A stretch of DNA of 64,000 bases, from positions 1-64,000 of the forward strand of contig JADGFD010000004.1 in assembly GCA_016744015.1 (NCBI GenBank). The letters are read 5' to 3'. The position numbers and the translations under genes were made by a program. This document shows, piece by piece, positions 8,255 through 16,541 of this stretch (the stretch's first letter is position 1; each line of letters begins with the position of its first letter). The notes under the pieces are model-generated. The model made no database searches and had not been told where the DNA came from. It saw nothing but the letters and a program-made list of their open reading frames with translations. This DNA is from Paracoccaceae bacterium (GTDB taxonomy: Bacteria > Pseudomonadota > Alphaproteobacteria > Rhodobacterales > Rhodobacteraceae).

Positions 8255-9217
8255 TTATTGGATCAGCGCCAGCACCACCGCGCCGGTTTTCCGGCCCGTA
8301 TCCACATGGGCATGGGCGCGCGCCACCTGCGCAAAGGGATAGCCGCGATCAATCAGCGGGAAAAACACGCCGTCTTTCACCAGCGCCATCAGCCTTTCAA
8401 GCCCGTCCCTGCTGCCCACAGATACCCCGCCAATCACGCGGCGGTTAAAGAGCATTCGCACCATGCTACCAAGCCCGCCAGACACCACCAAAAGCCGCCC
8501 GCGAGGGGTTAAAAGGTGGCGCACGCGCTGCCAAGGCGCGGTTTCTGTGGTGTCCAGAATTATGTCAAAACGCTCGGCCAGCTCAGCAATATCCTGAGTG
8601 TTGTAATCAACCACCTTTGCCGCACCCAGGTCTTTCACCAAAGCTGCATTGGCCGCGGAGCACACCCCTGTCACCTCGGCCCCAAAGTGGCGCGCTAGCT
8701 GCACCGCCGCGCTGCCCACAGCGCCCGACGCCCCCACAATCAACACCTTCTCGCCCGCCTTCAGCTGCCCTTTGTCACACAAAAATTCCAGCGCTGTAAG
8801 CCCGCCAAAAGGAATAGCCGCCGCCTCGGGAAAGCTCAGGCCCTCTGGTTTCGGAGCCAAAATACCTTTCGCTGGCATTCGCAAATATTCAGCATGGCCG
8901 CCCATTTTTGCGCTCGGGTAGGCCACCACGGCATCGCCAATGTCCCAGCCCTGCACGCCTGCCCCTTTTTCCACAATGACCCCAGCGGCATCACCGCCCA
9001 GCACCGGCTGTCGGGGGCGGGACCATCCCGCAAAAGCACGCACCGCAAGGCCAAACCCGCGCGGCACCTTCAGGCTGCGCAAGCGCCAATCCCCCGCGCT
9101 CACAGTGCAAGCATGCACTTTGATCAGCACTTCATTTTCCCCCGGCACTGGCCGTGGCATTTCAGCGATGGAAACAACTTCCGGCCCGCCATATTGATGA
9201 TAGGTTGCTGCTTTCAT
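8255..9217 (-). CDS. Zinc-free MDR family NAD(P)H:quinone oxidoreductase-like protein
   Basis: A 320-residue medium-chain dehydrogenase/reductase. GroES-like N-terminal half (GENEVLIKVHACTVSAGDWRLR, residues 25-48) and a Rossmann domain with VLIVGASGAVGSAAVQLA near 149. The catalytic- and structural-zinc Cys residues of alcohol dehydrogenases are missing, which places it with quinone oxidoreductase/enoyl-reductase-like members that use NADPH. No signal peptide. It is divergent from a LysR gene with 95 bases between the starts, a typical regulator-target pair, and convergent with the oxidoreductase upstream. The physiological substrate cannot be read from the sequence. Confidence 0.88.
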   Translation of the reverse strand: MKAATYHQYGGPEVVSIAEMPRPVPGENEVLIKVHACTVSAGDWRLRSLKVPRGFGLAVRAFAGWSRPRQPVLGGDAAGVIVEKGAGVQGWDIGDAVVAYPSAKMGGHAEYLRMPAKGILAPKPEGLSFPEAAAIPFGGLTALEFLCDKGQLKAGEKVLIVGASGAVGSAAVQLARHFGAEVTGVCSAANAALVKDLGAAKVVDYNTQDIAELAERFDIILDTTETAPWQRVRHLLTPRGRLLVVSGGLGSMVRMLFNRRVIGGVSVGSRDGLERLMALVKDGVFFPLIDRGYPFAQVARAHAHVDTGRKTGAVVLALIQ

Positions 9218-9312
9218 ATTCTTGCCCTTTTTTTTGCTTGATGCATCAAACCTAACCCCATGAATGTCCTATGCATATTGACTATCTTTTTAGTTCTGAT
9301 ATGCGTTTTTGT

Positions 9313-10206
9313 ATGGATTGGACATCTGTAACCTTTGACTGGAATCGCGCCCGCGCCTTTTTGGTCACCGCCGAAGAAGGCTCTCTTTCTGCAGCAGCGC
9401 GGGCGCTAAGCATGACCCAGCCAACGCTGGGCCGGCAGGTGGATGCGCTGGAGGCCGAGCTTGGCATGGCCCTGTTTGAGCGCGCCGGGCGTGGGCTTAT
9501 TCTCACCCCCAGTGGGCTGGAGCTGCTGAACCATGCGCGCGCCATGGGAGACGCTGCCACCAAGCTTTCTATTGCCGCGACGGGACAAAGCCAAAAGCTG
9601 GAAGGCAAGGTGACCGTTACCACCTCAGAGGTCTATGCCGCGCTTTATTTTCCAGCCATTCTGGCAGAGCTCAGGCGCGCCGAACCGGGCATTGAGATTG
9701 ACATAATAGCCACCTCTTCCACCCGTGATTTGCGCCGCCATGAAGCCGACATAGCCGTGCGCAATTTTCGCCCAATAGAGCCAGACCTGATTGCCCGCAA
9801 ACTGCGCGACACCGACGCGCACCTTTACGCAACCCCGCAATACCTCGCCCACATTGGCAACCCCGCTACGCCGCATGATCTCACGCGTGCCGAGTTCATC
9901 TCGATTGATCGTTCCGGCGCCCTGCTGAGCGGGCTAAACGCCATGGGGCTAAGCCTGACCGAGCAAAATTTCCCCATATTTACAGATAATTACCTAGTGA
10001 TGTGGGAATATGTGAAGCAGGGGCTGGGTATTGGGATATTGGACGGGCATATCGGAGATGCCGAGCCACTTGTGCGCCGCGTATTGCCCAATCTGGAGCC
10101 GCTCACCTTCCCGATCTGGCTGGTTTCACACCGCGATCTCGCCACCAGTCGTCGCATTCGGCGCGTGTTTGACCTGCTGGCAGCGGCCCTTGGCAAACGG
10201 CCCTAA
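9313..10206 (+). CDS. LysR-family transcriptional regulator
   Basis: A 297-residue LysR regulator. The winged helix covers residues 1-65 (WNRARAFLVTAEEGSLSAAA, MTQPTLGRQVDALE), then the effector domain begins with EGKVTVTTSEVYAALYFPAI. I chose the ATG at 9313 (MDWTSVTFDWNRARAF), which matches the usual N-terminus of this subgroup; ATGs at 9271 and 9301 are in frame but add a poorly conserved tail. It diverges from the MDR oxidoreductase gene, its likely target. It converges with the choline-kinase-like gene, with the two 3' ends overlapping by four bases at 10203-10206. Confidence 0.9.
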   Translation: MDWTSVTFDWNRARAFLVTAEEGSLSAAARALSMTQPTLGRQVDALEAELGMALFERAGRGLILTPSGLELLNHARAMGDAATKLSIAATGQSQKLEGKVTVTTSEVYAALYFPAILAELRRAEPGIEIDIIATSSTRDLRRHEADIAVRNFRPIEPDLIARKLRDTDAHLYATPQYLAHIGNPATPHDLTRAEFISIDRSGALLSGLNAMGLSLTEQNFPIFTDNYLVMWEYVKQGLGIGILDGHIGDAEPLVRRVLPNLEPLTFPIWLVSHRDLATSRRIRRVFDLLAAALGKRP

Positions 10207-11123
10207 ATCGCGCGGAGATGTCCCTGAAATTCGGGGGCTTGCATCAGGGTTTTGCAGCGCCTAAATCTATTCACAGCATAGGCCCAGAAATCCTCTGCAT
10301 CGTTGCCGTTGGCATGCTGTATGAGGCCCCATAATGTCCAGAGCAGATCACACATCGCTTTGTAAATCACCATGCGGCCGATTTGGGCGGCATTGGGCGG
10401 TTGGCCTAGATAGGCGGTGAGCATGTCCATGTCTTGCCGAGCGGTGAACTCGCCCTCAACCGATAGGTCTCCAATATCCCAAAACGGGTCGTTCATGCCG
10501 GAATATTCCCAGTCCACAATCCACATCTTAACGCCGTCATCAAGGAAGTTTTCGCAAAGCGGATCACAATGGCACGGGGCGAGCGGCAGGGGGCTGGCCT
10601 CAATCGCGGCTTTCACCGGCGCAGCGGCTTTTACCACATCGTGGTAGCCTTCAGGGAGGTCGACCTTCTTGCCTGCAAGCACAGCCAGATATTCATCAAT
10701 CATCGCAAATAACTCAAACCGGAACTCAAACGATTCACCGCAATTATGCAGCGCCGCCAAAGCCACCCCCGCCCGCGCGGCGGCGCCCTCCCGGCTGGCA
10801 AAAGACGCTGGCGTCATGGTTTCGATATTCTCAATACAACGGCTAATCATAACGCCGCTAGCGCCATCGGCCCAGATGATCTCCGCTGAAATACCGGACT
10901 TTGCCGCCGCGCTGGCATTATGCAATTCCACCGCGCGATCAATATATTCATTGGTGCCTTTGCCCGGAATGCGCACAATCAAGGTTTCAGCCGGCATTTC
11001 CACGCGGTAAACAAGGTTGGTCAGCCCACCCAAACGCGTGGTTTTGAGGTTACCCATGTCCAAATCAGCATATTTGACAATATTTTTGAGCGCGGCGCGG
11101 ATAGCATTTTGGTTTTCCGGCAT
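10203..11123 (-). CDS. Choline/ethanolamine kinase-like phosphotransferase
   Basis: A 306-residue LicA/choline-kinase-type enzyme of the APH fold, predicted to transfer the ATP gamma-phosphate to a small alcohol such as choline or a relative. The N-lobe has LGGLTNLVYRVEMPAETLIVRIPG (lysine position replaced in context of VRIPG). The catalytic loop is CHCDPLCENFLDD near residue 187 and the metal-binding stretch is WIVDWEYSGMNDPFWDIGDL near 203-222. It lies nine bases after a GcvT-type flavoprotein gene, which itself directly follows a DeoR regulator. A kinase inside an amine-demethylation locus is unusual: it may make the phosphorylated inducer or work on the substrate's alcohol moiety. AmgK-type sugar kinases share the fold but look different. 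Confidence 0.82.
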   Translation of the reverse strand: MPENQNAIRAALKNIVKYADLDMGNLKTTRLGGLTNLVYRVEMPAETLIVRIPGKGTNEYIDRAVELHNASAAAKSGISAEIIWADGASGVMISRCIENIETMTPASFASREGAAARAGVALAALHNCGESFEFRFELFAMIDEYLAVLAGKKVDLPEGYHDVVKAAAPVKAAIEASPLPLAPCHCDPLCENFLDDGVKMWIVDWEYSGMNDPFWDIGDLSVEGEFTARQDMDMLTAYLGQPPNAAQIGRMVIYKAMCDLLWTLWGLIQHANGNDAEDFWAYAVNRFRRCKTLMQAPEFQGHLRAI

Positions 11124-11132
11124 GAGGGCTCC

Positions 11133-13550
11133 TCAGGATTTCAGTCGGGTGTTTTGCGGGTCATAAAGCGGGGCTTGCACGCGTTTTATCTTGTGACGCG
11201 CGCCAAAAGCTTCGAGCATGAATTCGGTTTTCTCGGCGTTTTCGCTGGAGAGATAGCCAAACATTATGCTTTGCCTGACCGTGTGTCCAAAGGCCGTGCT
11301 GGTGACAAGTGAAACGGCGCTCTCCCCCAGCAAAATGGTCTCGCCACCAAAAAGCGGCAGGGTTTCATCCGATACAAAACAGCAAAGCTTTTGCTGGGTG
11401 CCGCCTAATTTTTGCGCTTCCAAAATGGTGCGCCCCGCGAAGCTCCCTTTGGATTTCAGGTGCACCCTAAAGCCAAGGCCAGCTTCGACAGGGCTATAAT
11501 CCGGTGTGATATCCGCACTCCAGTAAAGATAACCCTTTTCCATGCGCAGGCTGTCTATTGCGCGATATCCGACATCGCAAATGCCATGCCCCGCGCCCTT
11601 TTCGGCCAATATATCATAAACATGCAGCGCAAATTCGGTAGGGATGTGCAGCTCCCAGCCCAGCTCTCCGACATAGCCAATGCGCACAGCCCTCACCCTA
11701 GCGGCACCAATGGTGATGTTTTGTGCGGTGGCAAAGGGGAAGGCCTCGTTTGAGATATCCTCTTCACAGACCCGCGCCAGCACCTCACGTGCTTTCGGGC
11801 CAGCAATATTAATCACCGCGCGCGCTGAGGTGACTTCAACCAGATGCGTGGTGCCATCGGGGGGCAGATTGGTGCGAATCCAGTCGCTATCATGCACGCC
11901 AAAGCCCGCACCGGTCACAATATAAAAACGGTTCTCCGAAAGCCGCGTAATGGTGATATCTGCCTCGATGCCTCCGGTTTCATTGCAAAGCTGCGTATAA
12001 ATCACTGCGCCGTTTGGTTTGTCCATGTTAGACACACACATCTGCTGCAAAGCTTTCAGCGCCCCTGTGCCAAACAGCTCGAATTTTGAAAAGCTTGACT
12101 GGTCAACAAGCGTTACGCCTTCGCGCACGGCTTTATGCTCCTCAGCGGTAAACTTCTTCCAACCCGGGTTTATAAAATCAAGCTGGTCCACCGCTGGCAC
12201 GCCCTCAGGCGCAAACCAAAGTGGGCGCTCCCAGCCGTTTTTGGAGCCCATCACCGCGCCCTTTTCCTTGAGCCGCGCATGCAGCGGGCTTAGGCGCAAA
12301 TCACGGGCCACCTCGCTTTCGGTCCCGGGGTAGCGCAGCTTGTAATGGTGGGCATAATGCTCCACCGCGCGCGGATACATGAAGGCTTTGCTGCCATGAT
12401 GTGCCCCAAAGCGGCGGTTATCCAGCGGCCAAAGATCAAGGCTTGGGCGGCCATTTATCAGCCATTCGGCGATCATTTTCCCCGCACCACCCCCTGCGGC
12501 AATGCCGTATAAAAACCCCGTGGCCAGCATCAGGTTGCTCAGGCCCGGCGCTGGCCCCATCACAAAATCACCGTCGGCTGAATAGGGGATGGGGCCGTTG
12601 ATAACTTGGCGAATGCCGAGCTGATTAACCACAGGTGTCACTTCCGCCGCCTGCACAGCCAAAGGCTCAAACCTATCGAGATTTTCGGGCAGCAATTGCC
12701 GCACAAATTCCCCCGAAATACCGTCATTGCCAAAGGGCAGTGTGTTATTTTCATAGCCACCTATCACCAGCCGCCCGCCCGCATCGGGCTTATAATAAAC
12801 CAAGCGATCAGGGTCGCGCAGGGTGGGCAGGCCCTCGGGGCAATCGGGGATTGGCTCGGTTACGATATACTGGTGCTCCACCGCGCAAGCCGGAATTTTT
12901 AGGCCCAGCTTAGCACCAAGTTCGCGGCTCCACATACCTGTGGCAAGGGTGATGGTTTCGGCTTGATAGCTACCTTTATCGGTAAGCACCTCGGTGATCC
13001 GCCCATTTTTAACAATAAAATCCAACACCTTAACGCCTTGCTGCAAATCAGCCCCGTGCAGACGCGCGCCCGCGGCGATAGACTGGCACAGGCTTGCGGG
13101 GTCCACATGGCCATCGGTAGGAATAAACGCCGCGCCCTCTAGGCCATTTGTGTCTATATACGGGAACAGCTTTTGCGCCTCATCCGGTGTCAAAATGTTC
13201 ATTTCCAAGCCAAAACTGCGCGCCATAGTGGCGAGGCGACGGGTTTCCAACATCCGGTCGGGCGAGGCCGCGAGGCGCAGGCTACCGACCTTTTTCCAGT
13301 CGCAGGCCATGCCGGTTTCAGCTTCCAGCTTATCATACATTTCCACAGATTTTTGCAGCATACGCGTGGTATTGCGTGAAGAGCGCAACTGCCCCACCAG
13401 CCCCGCCGCGTGCCACGTAGCCCCTTCTGTCAGGGCGGCCTTTTCCAACAAAACTACATCTTTTTCGCCAGATTTCGCGAGATGATACGCGATCGAGCAG
13501 CCAATAATACCGCCACCAAGGATAAGGTGTTTTGCAGAATGTTCAGCCAT
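11133..13550 (-). CDS. GcvT-family FAD-dependent oxidoreductase (dimethylglycine/sarcosine dehydrogenase-like)
   Basis: An 805-residue two-part flavoprotein. The N-terminal DAO domain (about residues 1-400) starts with the dinucleotide motif LILGGGIIGCSIAYHLA and carries TWHAAGLVGQLR, the region where relatives bind FAD covalently through His. The C-terminal half (about 430-800) is a GcvT/aminomethyltransferase domain that in relatives passes the one-carbon unit to tetrahydrofolate. Such enzymes demethylate dimethylglycine, sarcosine or related N-methyl amines. It follows the DeoR gene with no gap and precedes a choline-kinase-like gene. A second copy of the same type (about 812 residues) sits at the end of the facing transporter operon, implying two successive demethylations or two substrates. 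Confidence 0.9.
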   Translation of the reverse strand: MAEHSAKHLILGGGIIGCSIAYHLAKSGEKDVVLLEKAALTEGATWHAAGLVGQLRSSRNTTRMLQKSVEMYDKLEAETGMACDWKKVGSLRLAASPDRMLETRRLATMARSFGLEMNILTPDEAQKLFPYIDTNGLEGAAFIPTDGHVDPASLCQSIAAGARLHGADLQQGVKVLDFIVKNGRITEVLTDKGSYQAETITLATGMWSRELGAKLGLKIPACAVEHQYIVTEPIPDCPEGLPTLRDPDRLVYYKPDAGGRLVIGGYENNTLPFGNDGISGEFVRQLLPENLDRFEPLAVQAAEVTPVVNQLGIRQVINGPIPYSADGDFVMGPAPGLSNLMLATGFLYGIAAGGGAGKMIAEWLINGRPSLDLWPLDNRRFGAHHGSKAFMYPRAVEHYAHHYKLRYPGTESEVARDLRLSPLHARLKEKGAVMGSKNGWERPLWFAPEGVPAVDQLDFINPGWKKFTAEEHKAVREGVTLVDQSSFSKFELFGTGALKALQQMCVSNMDKPNGAVIYTQLCNETGGIEADITITRLSENRFYIVTGAGFGVHDSDWIRTNLPPDGTTHLVEVTSARAVINIAGPKAREVLARVCEEDISNEAFPFATAQNITIGAARVRAVRIGYVGELGWELHIPTEFALHVYDILAEKGAGHGICDVGYRAIDSLRMEKGYLYWSADITPDYSPVEAGLGFRVHLKSKGSFAGRTILEAQKLGGTQQKLCCFVSDETLPLFGGETILLGESAVSLVTSTAFGHTVRQSIMFGYLSSENAEKTEFMLEAFGARHKIKRVQAPLYDPQNTRLKS

Positions 13551-14351
13551 TTAGGGTGCCTTTTCGGGAAGGGTATTGTCAGGCAATACCAGTGTAATCT
13601 CGTTGTTTTCCAGCATGGCTAAAATGGCCGTGTCTGGTGTTTTATCTGTTACCAAAATGTCAAAGCGGCTGGTTTCGGGCAGCGCAATGGGGGCGCGCAG
13701 ACCCATTTTTTCGCTATCCGCCACAATAATGCGGGTTTGTGCCCGCTTGGCCGCCTCGCAAGACATATCCGCCTCGGGCACATCATGCAGCATAAAGCCG
13801 GTATCAGCACTCACGGCAGTGACGGAAAGAATGGCATATTGAAAGGTGAAGCGCTGGACAAACCGGATGGCATCCAACCCGAAAGACCCGCCATCATGGG
13901 CACGCAGCTCCCCGCCAGCAAAAAACACGCGGTTGTTGTTTTTGCCCGCCAATGTGTTGGCCACCGCCATAGAATTGGTCACGATAAACAGGTCACGATG
14001 GTTGATCAGGGCCTCGGCCACATAGGCCGTGGTTGAGGCAATATCGAGAAACAGGGAATCGCCATCTTTGATCATTTCCGCCACTTTATGGGCGAGCACC
14101 TTTTTCACGGTGGCGTTCTCGTCCATTCGCGCCTGAAAGGGCTGTTCGGTGCGGGACACAGCGCCCGTAAGCACCACGCCGCCATGGTTTTTTTCTGCCA
14201 GCCCTTTGGCTTCGAGTGACCGGATATTGCGGCGAATAGTTTCATCCGACACATCCAACCGCCGCGCCAGATATGTGATTCGGCTAGAGCCGCCCGCAAG
14301 GCGAAGCTCACGCAATATCTCTTGCTCCCGTTGACTGGCATTGTTGTTCAT
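13551..14351 (-). CDS. DeoR-family transcriptional regulator
   Basis: A 266-residue DeoR-type repressor. The helix-turn-helix (residues 8-60: ILRELRLAGGSSRITYLARRLDVSDETIRRNIRSLEAKG) is followed by a DeoRC sensor domain with FLDIASTTAYVAEAL and NSMAVANTLAG. Members usually sense phosphorylated sugars or polyols. It starts a minus-strand operon with a GcvT flavoprotein and a choline-kinase-like gene and diverges from the ProXVW-type transporter operon across 156 bases, so it most likely controls both. The kinase next door could make its phosphorylated effector; that link is inference. Confidence 0.9.
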   Translation of the reverse strand: MNNNASQREQEILRELRLAGGSSRITYLARRLDVSDETIRRNIRSLEAKGLAEKNHGGVVLTGAVSRTEQPFQARMDENATVKKVLAHKVAEMIKDGDSLFLDIASTTAYVAEALINHRDLFIVTNSMAVANTLAGKNNNRVFFAGGELRAHDGGSFGLDAIRFVQRFTFQYAILSVTAVSADTGFMLHDVPEADMSCEAAKRAQTRIIVADSEKMGLRAPIALPETSRFDILVTDKTPDTAILAMLENNEITLVLPDNTLPEKAP

Positions 14352-14507
14352 AAAGCGTTAATCCCTGCTTATTTCCCTTATAACACAACACAAGTCCCAA
14401 TTTGTCCACATATTTTGCACTTTTTGTTGACTTTTACGGTTAATGCGTCAGGGTTTAGCCATCGGCGGGGCTTCTCGCCCAAACTTGCAAGCAATGGAGA
14501 CCTGAAT

Positions 14508-15458
14508 ATGAAGACCACTATTTCAAGATCCCTCATCGGTGCGGCTGCTGCCGCCGTGCTTTCAACCGCCGCAGTGGCAGAGGTTGAAAGCGCTGACCCG
14601 ATCAAGCTGACGCTGCATGACTGGTCCGGCCAGCTGATCAATACCCAAATCATGGGCGCCATATTGGAAGAGGCCGGTTATAATATTGAATATGTACAGG
14701 CGGACTATATTGCGCAATTTGCCGGCCTGAAAACTGGTGACCTTTCGCTCGCGATGGAAATTTGGGCAACCACCGGACAAGAGGCCCTAGACGAGGCCGT
14801 GGCGAGTGGCAATGTGGTGAACGCGGGTGAAACCGGCCTAAATGCAATCGAGGAATGGTGGTATCCGCTTTATATGAAAGAGCGTTGCCCCGGCCTGCCG
14901 GATTGGACAGCACTGCAAAACTGCGCCGAGGCTTTTGCCACCGCTGAAACCGCGCCAAAGGGCCGTTATGTGGGCGGGCCGGTTACGTGGGGCGGGTTTG
15001 ATGAAGAGCGGGTTGAAGCGCTGAGCCTTGATTTTGAGGTTGTGCATGCAGGCACCGATGCCGCGCTTTTTGCGGAGCTTGAATCAGCTTATCAGCGGGA
15101 AGCTCCGGTTATTTTGTGGGTTTACGTGCCCCATTGGGCCCCTGCCAAATATGAGGGCGAGTTTGTTGAATTTCCGCCGTATTCGGCAGAATGCTATAAT
15201 GACCCATCGGTTGGCCTAAACCCGAATGCGGCCTATGACTGCGGCAAGCCCCGCGGCCCGATCTGGAAAGCGGCTTGGGCTGGCTTTGCAGATAAGTGGC
15301 CGGGCGCATTTTCGGCGGTTCAGGCCTATACCCTGACCAATGACGAGATGAGCGCCATGGTGGCAGCCGTGGATATTGAAGGCCAGAGCATTGACGATGT
15401 TGTGGATGCGTGGATGGACGATAACGAGGCCCGCTGGATGGGCTGGATTGGCCAATAA
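14508..15458 (+). CDS. Glycine-betaine-type ABC transporter substrate-binding protein
   Basis: A 316-residue periplasmic OpuAC/ProX-family binding protein. A Sec signal peptide is clear (MKTTISRSLIGAAAAAVLST, cleavage near residue 25 after AVAEVE or just before). The mature part starts DPIKLTLHDWSGQLINTQIM, and many Trp/Tyr residues (EEWWYPLYM, WVYVPHWAP) are available for the aromatic cage that binds quaternary ammonium groups in this family. Two Cys pairs may form disulfides. The ATG at 14508 follows AATGGAGACC; a longer in-frame reading upstream runs into the divergent promoter and is rejected. It is the first gene of an operon with ATPase, permease and a demethylase-like flavoprotein. The ligand is probably a betaine or other N-methylated amine. 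Confidence 0.9.
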   Translation: MKTTISRSLIGAAAAAVLSTAAVAEVESADPIKLTLHDWSGQLINTQIMGAILEEAGYNIEYVQADYIAQFAGLKTGDLSLAMEIWATTGQEALDEAVASGNVVNAGETGLNAIEEWWYPLYMKERCPGLPDWTALQNCAEAFATAETAPKGRYVGGPVTWGGFDEERVEALSLDFEVVHAGTDAALFAELESAYQREAPVILWVYVPHWAPAKYEGEFVEFPPYSAECYNDPSVGLNPNAAYDCGKPRGPIWKAAWAGFADKWPGAFSAVQAYTLTNDEMSAMVAAVDIEGQSIDDVVDAWMDDNEARWMGWIGQ

Positions 15459-15472
15459 TCTAAAACCAATGT

Positions 15473-15500
15473 CGGGGTGGCTGCGGCGGCCCCGCCTTTT
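15473..15500 (+). promoter_or_regulatory. GC hairpin between binding-protein and ATPase genes
   Basis: A 6-bp stem (CGGGGT at 15473-15478 with GCCCCG at 15489-15494, one G-T pair) followed by CCTTTTCTT. It resembles a leaky terminator or mRNA-stabilising hairpin that would keep binding-protein message more abundant than that of the ATPase and permease. The stem is short, so this is only suggestive. Confidence 0.35.
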
Positions 15501-15523
15501 CTTCACTTACAGGTCGCACATCT

Positions 15524-16540
15524 ATGGCTGAAAATATCAAGCTGGCTTGCCGCAATGTCTGGAAGCTATACGGGCCACGGGCGGCTGAATTTCTGAAAGC
15601 CAACCCGAATGCGGACCTAGAGCAGGTTAGACAGGCGGGCTTTGTGCCAGCGGTGCGCGGTGCCAATGTAGACGTGCGGGATGGCGAAATCTTTGTGATT
15701 ATGGGGCTGTCTGGCTCTGGGAAATCAACGCTGGTGCGCTGCATGTCCCGCTTGATCGAGCCAACAGCCGGAGCGCTGTTTTTTGAAGGGCATGACCTAC
15801 GTAAGGCCTCTGAAAAAGCCCTGATAGATATTCGCCGCCACAAAATGGGGATGGTATTTCAGCATTTTGCTTTGTTGCCGCACCTGACAGTGCTGGAAAA
15901 TGTGGCCTTTCCGCTCACCATTCAAGGGCAAACCAAAGCAAAGGCAGCCGCACGCGCGGCTGAAGTGATAGAGCTGGTCGGCCTTGGCGGACGGGAGCAT
16001 TATTACCCGCGCGCGCTTTCAGGCGGGCAGCAGCAGCGGGTGGGCATTGCACGCTCGCTCGCCGTAGAGCCTGAGCTGTGGTTCTTGGATGAGCCGTTTT
16101 CGGCGCTGGACCCGCTCATTCGCCGCGAAATGCAGGATGAATTTTTGCGCCTGCAAGCGATGCTAAAAAAAACCATTGTGTTTATCACCCATGATTTTGA
16201 CGAGGCCATTCGGCTGGCGGACCGCATTGCCATTATGAAAGACGGGGCGATTATTCAGGTGGCCACACCCGAAGAGTTGGTAATGAATCCGGCTTCGGAT
16301 TATGTGGAGGAATTCACACGGCATGTGCCGCGAGACAAGGTGATCTCGGTTGGGGCTGTGATGCAAAAAGGGGCTGAGGGCGCGGGGGAAGGCCTGCGGA
16401 TGGAAGGCAAGATTGCGGATATCGCTGAGGCGGTTGTGTCTGCCAATGCCCCACAAATGGTGGTGGATAGCGCCGGAAAACCCGTGGGTGCCATTGACCC
16501 CGAAACCGTGATCAACGTTTTGATCGGGCGCGTGCGCTGA
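15524..16540 (+). CDS. Glycine-betaine-type ABC transporter ATP-binding protein
   Basis: A 338-residue ProV-type ATPase that powers uptake by the adjacent binding protein and permease. Walker A GLSGSGKST near residue 62, Q-loop VFQHFALLPH near 110, signature LSGGQQQRVGIARS near 166, Walker B WFLDEPFSALDP and switch FITHDFDEA. The N-terminal VWKLYGPRAAEFLKANPNAD is the extension characteristic of ProV/OpuAA. The C-terminal 60 residues after DYVEEFTRHVPRDKV replace the full CBS pair of osmosensing ProV with a shorter module, consistent with a nutrient rather than an osmoprotectant importer. Its stop and the next gene's ATG are one base apart (TGATATG). Confidence 0.93.
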   Translation: MAENIKLACRNVWKLYGPRAAEFLKANPNADLEQVRQAGFVPAVRGANVDVRDGEIFVIMGLSGSGKSTLVRCMSRLIEPTAGALFFEGHDLRKASEKALIDIRRHKMGMVFQHFALLPHLTVLENVAFPLTIQGQTKAKAAARAAEVIELVGLGGREHYYPRALSGGQQQRVGIARSLAVEPELWFLDEPFSALDPLIRREMQDEFLRLQAMLKKTIVFITHDFDEAIRLADRIAIMKDGAIIQVATPEELVMNPASDYVEEFTRHVPRDKVISVGAVMQKGAEGAGEGLRMEGKIADIAEAVVSANAPQMVVDSAGKPVGAIDPETVINVLIGRVR

Positions 16541-16541
16541 T

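Noticed and set aside
10203-11123. Reading the choline-kinase-like gene as the missing MurNAc kinase (AmgK type)
   Set aside because: Its motifs fit LicA/choline kinase and it is coupled to the amine-demethylase operon, not to the murQ locus 10 kb away.
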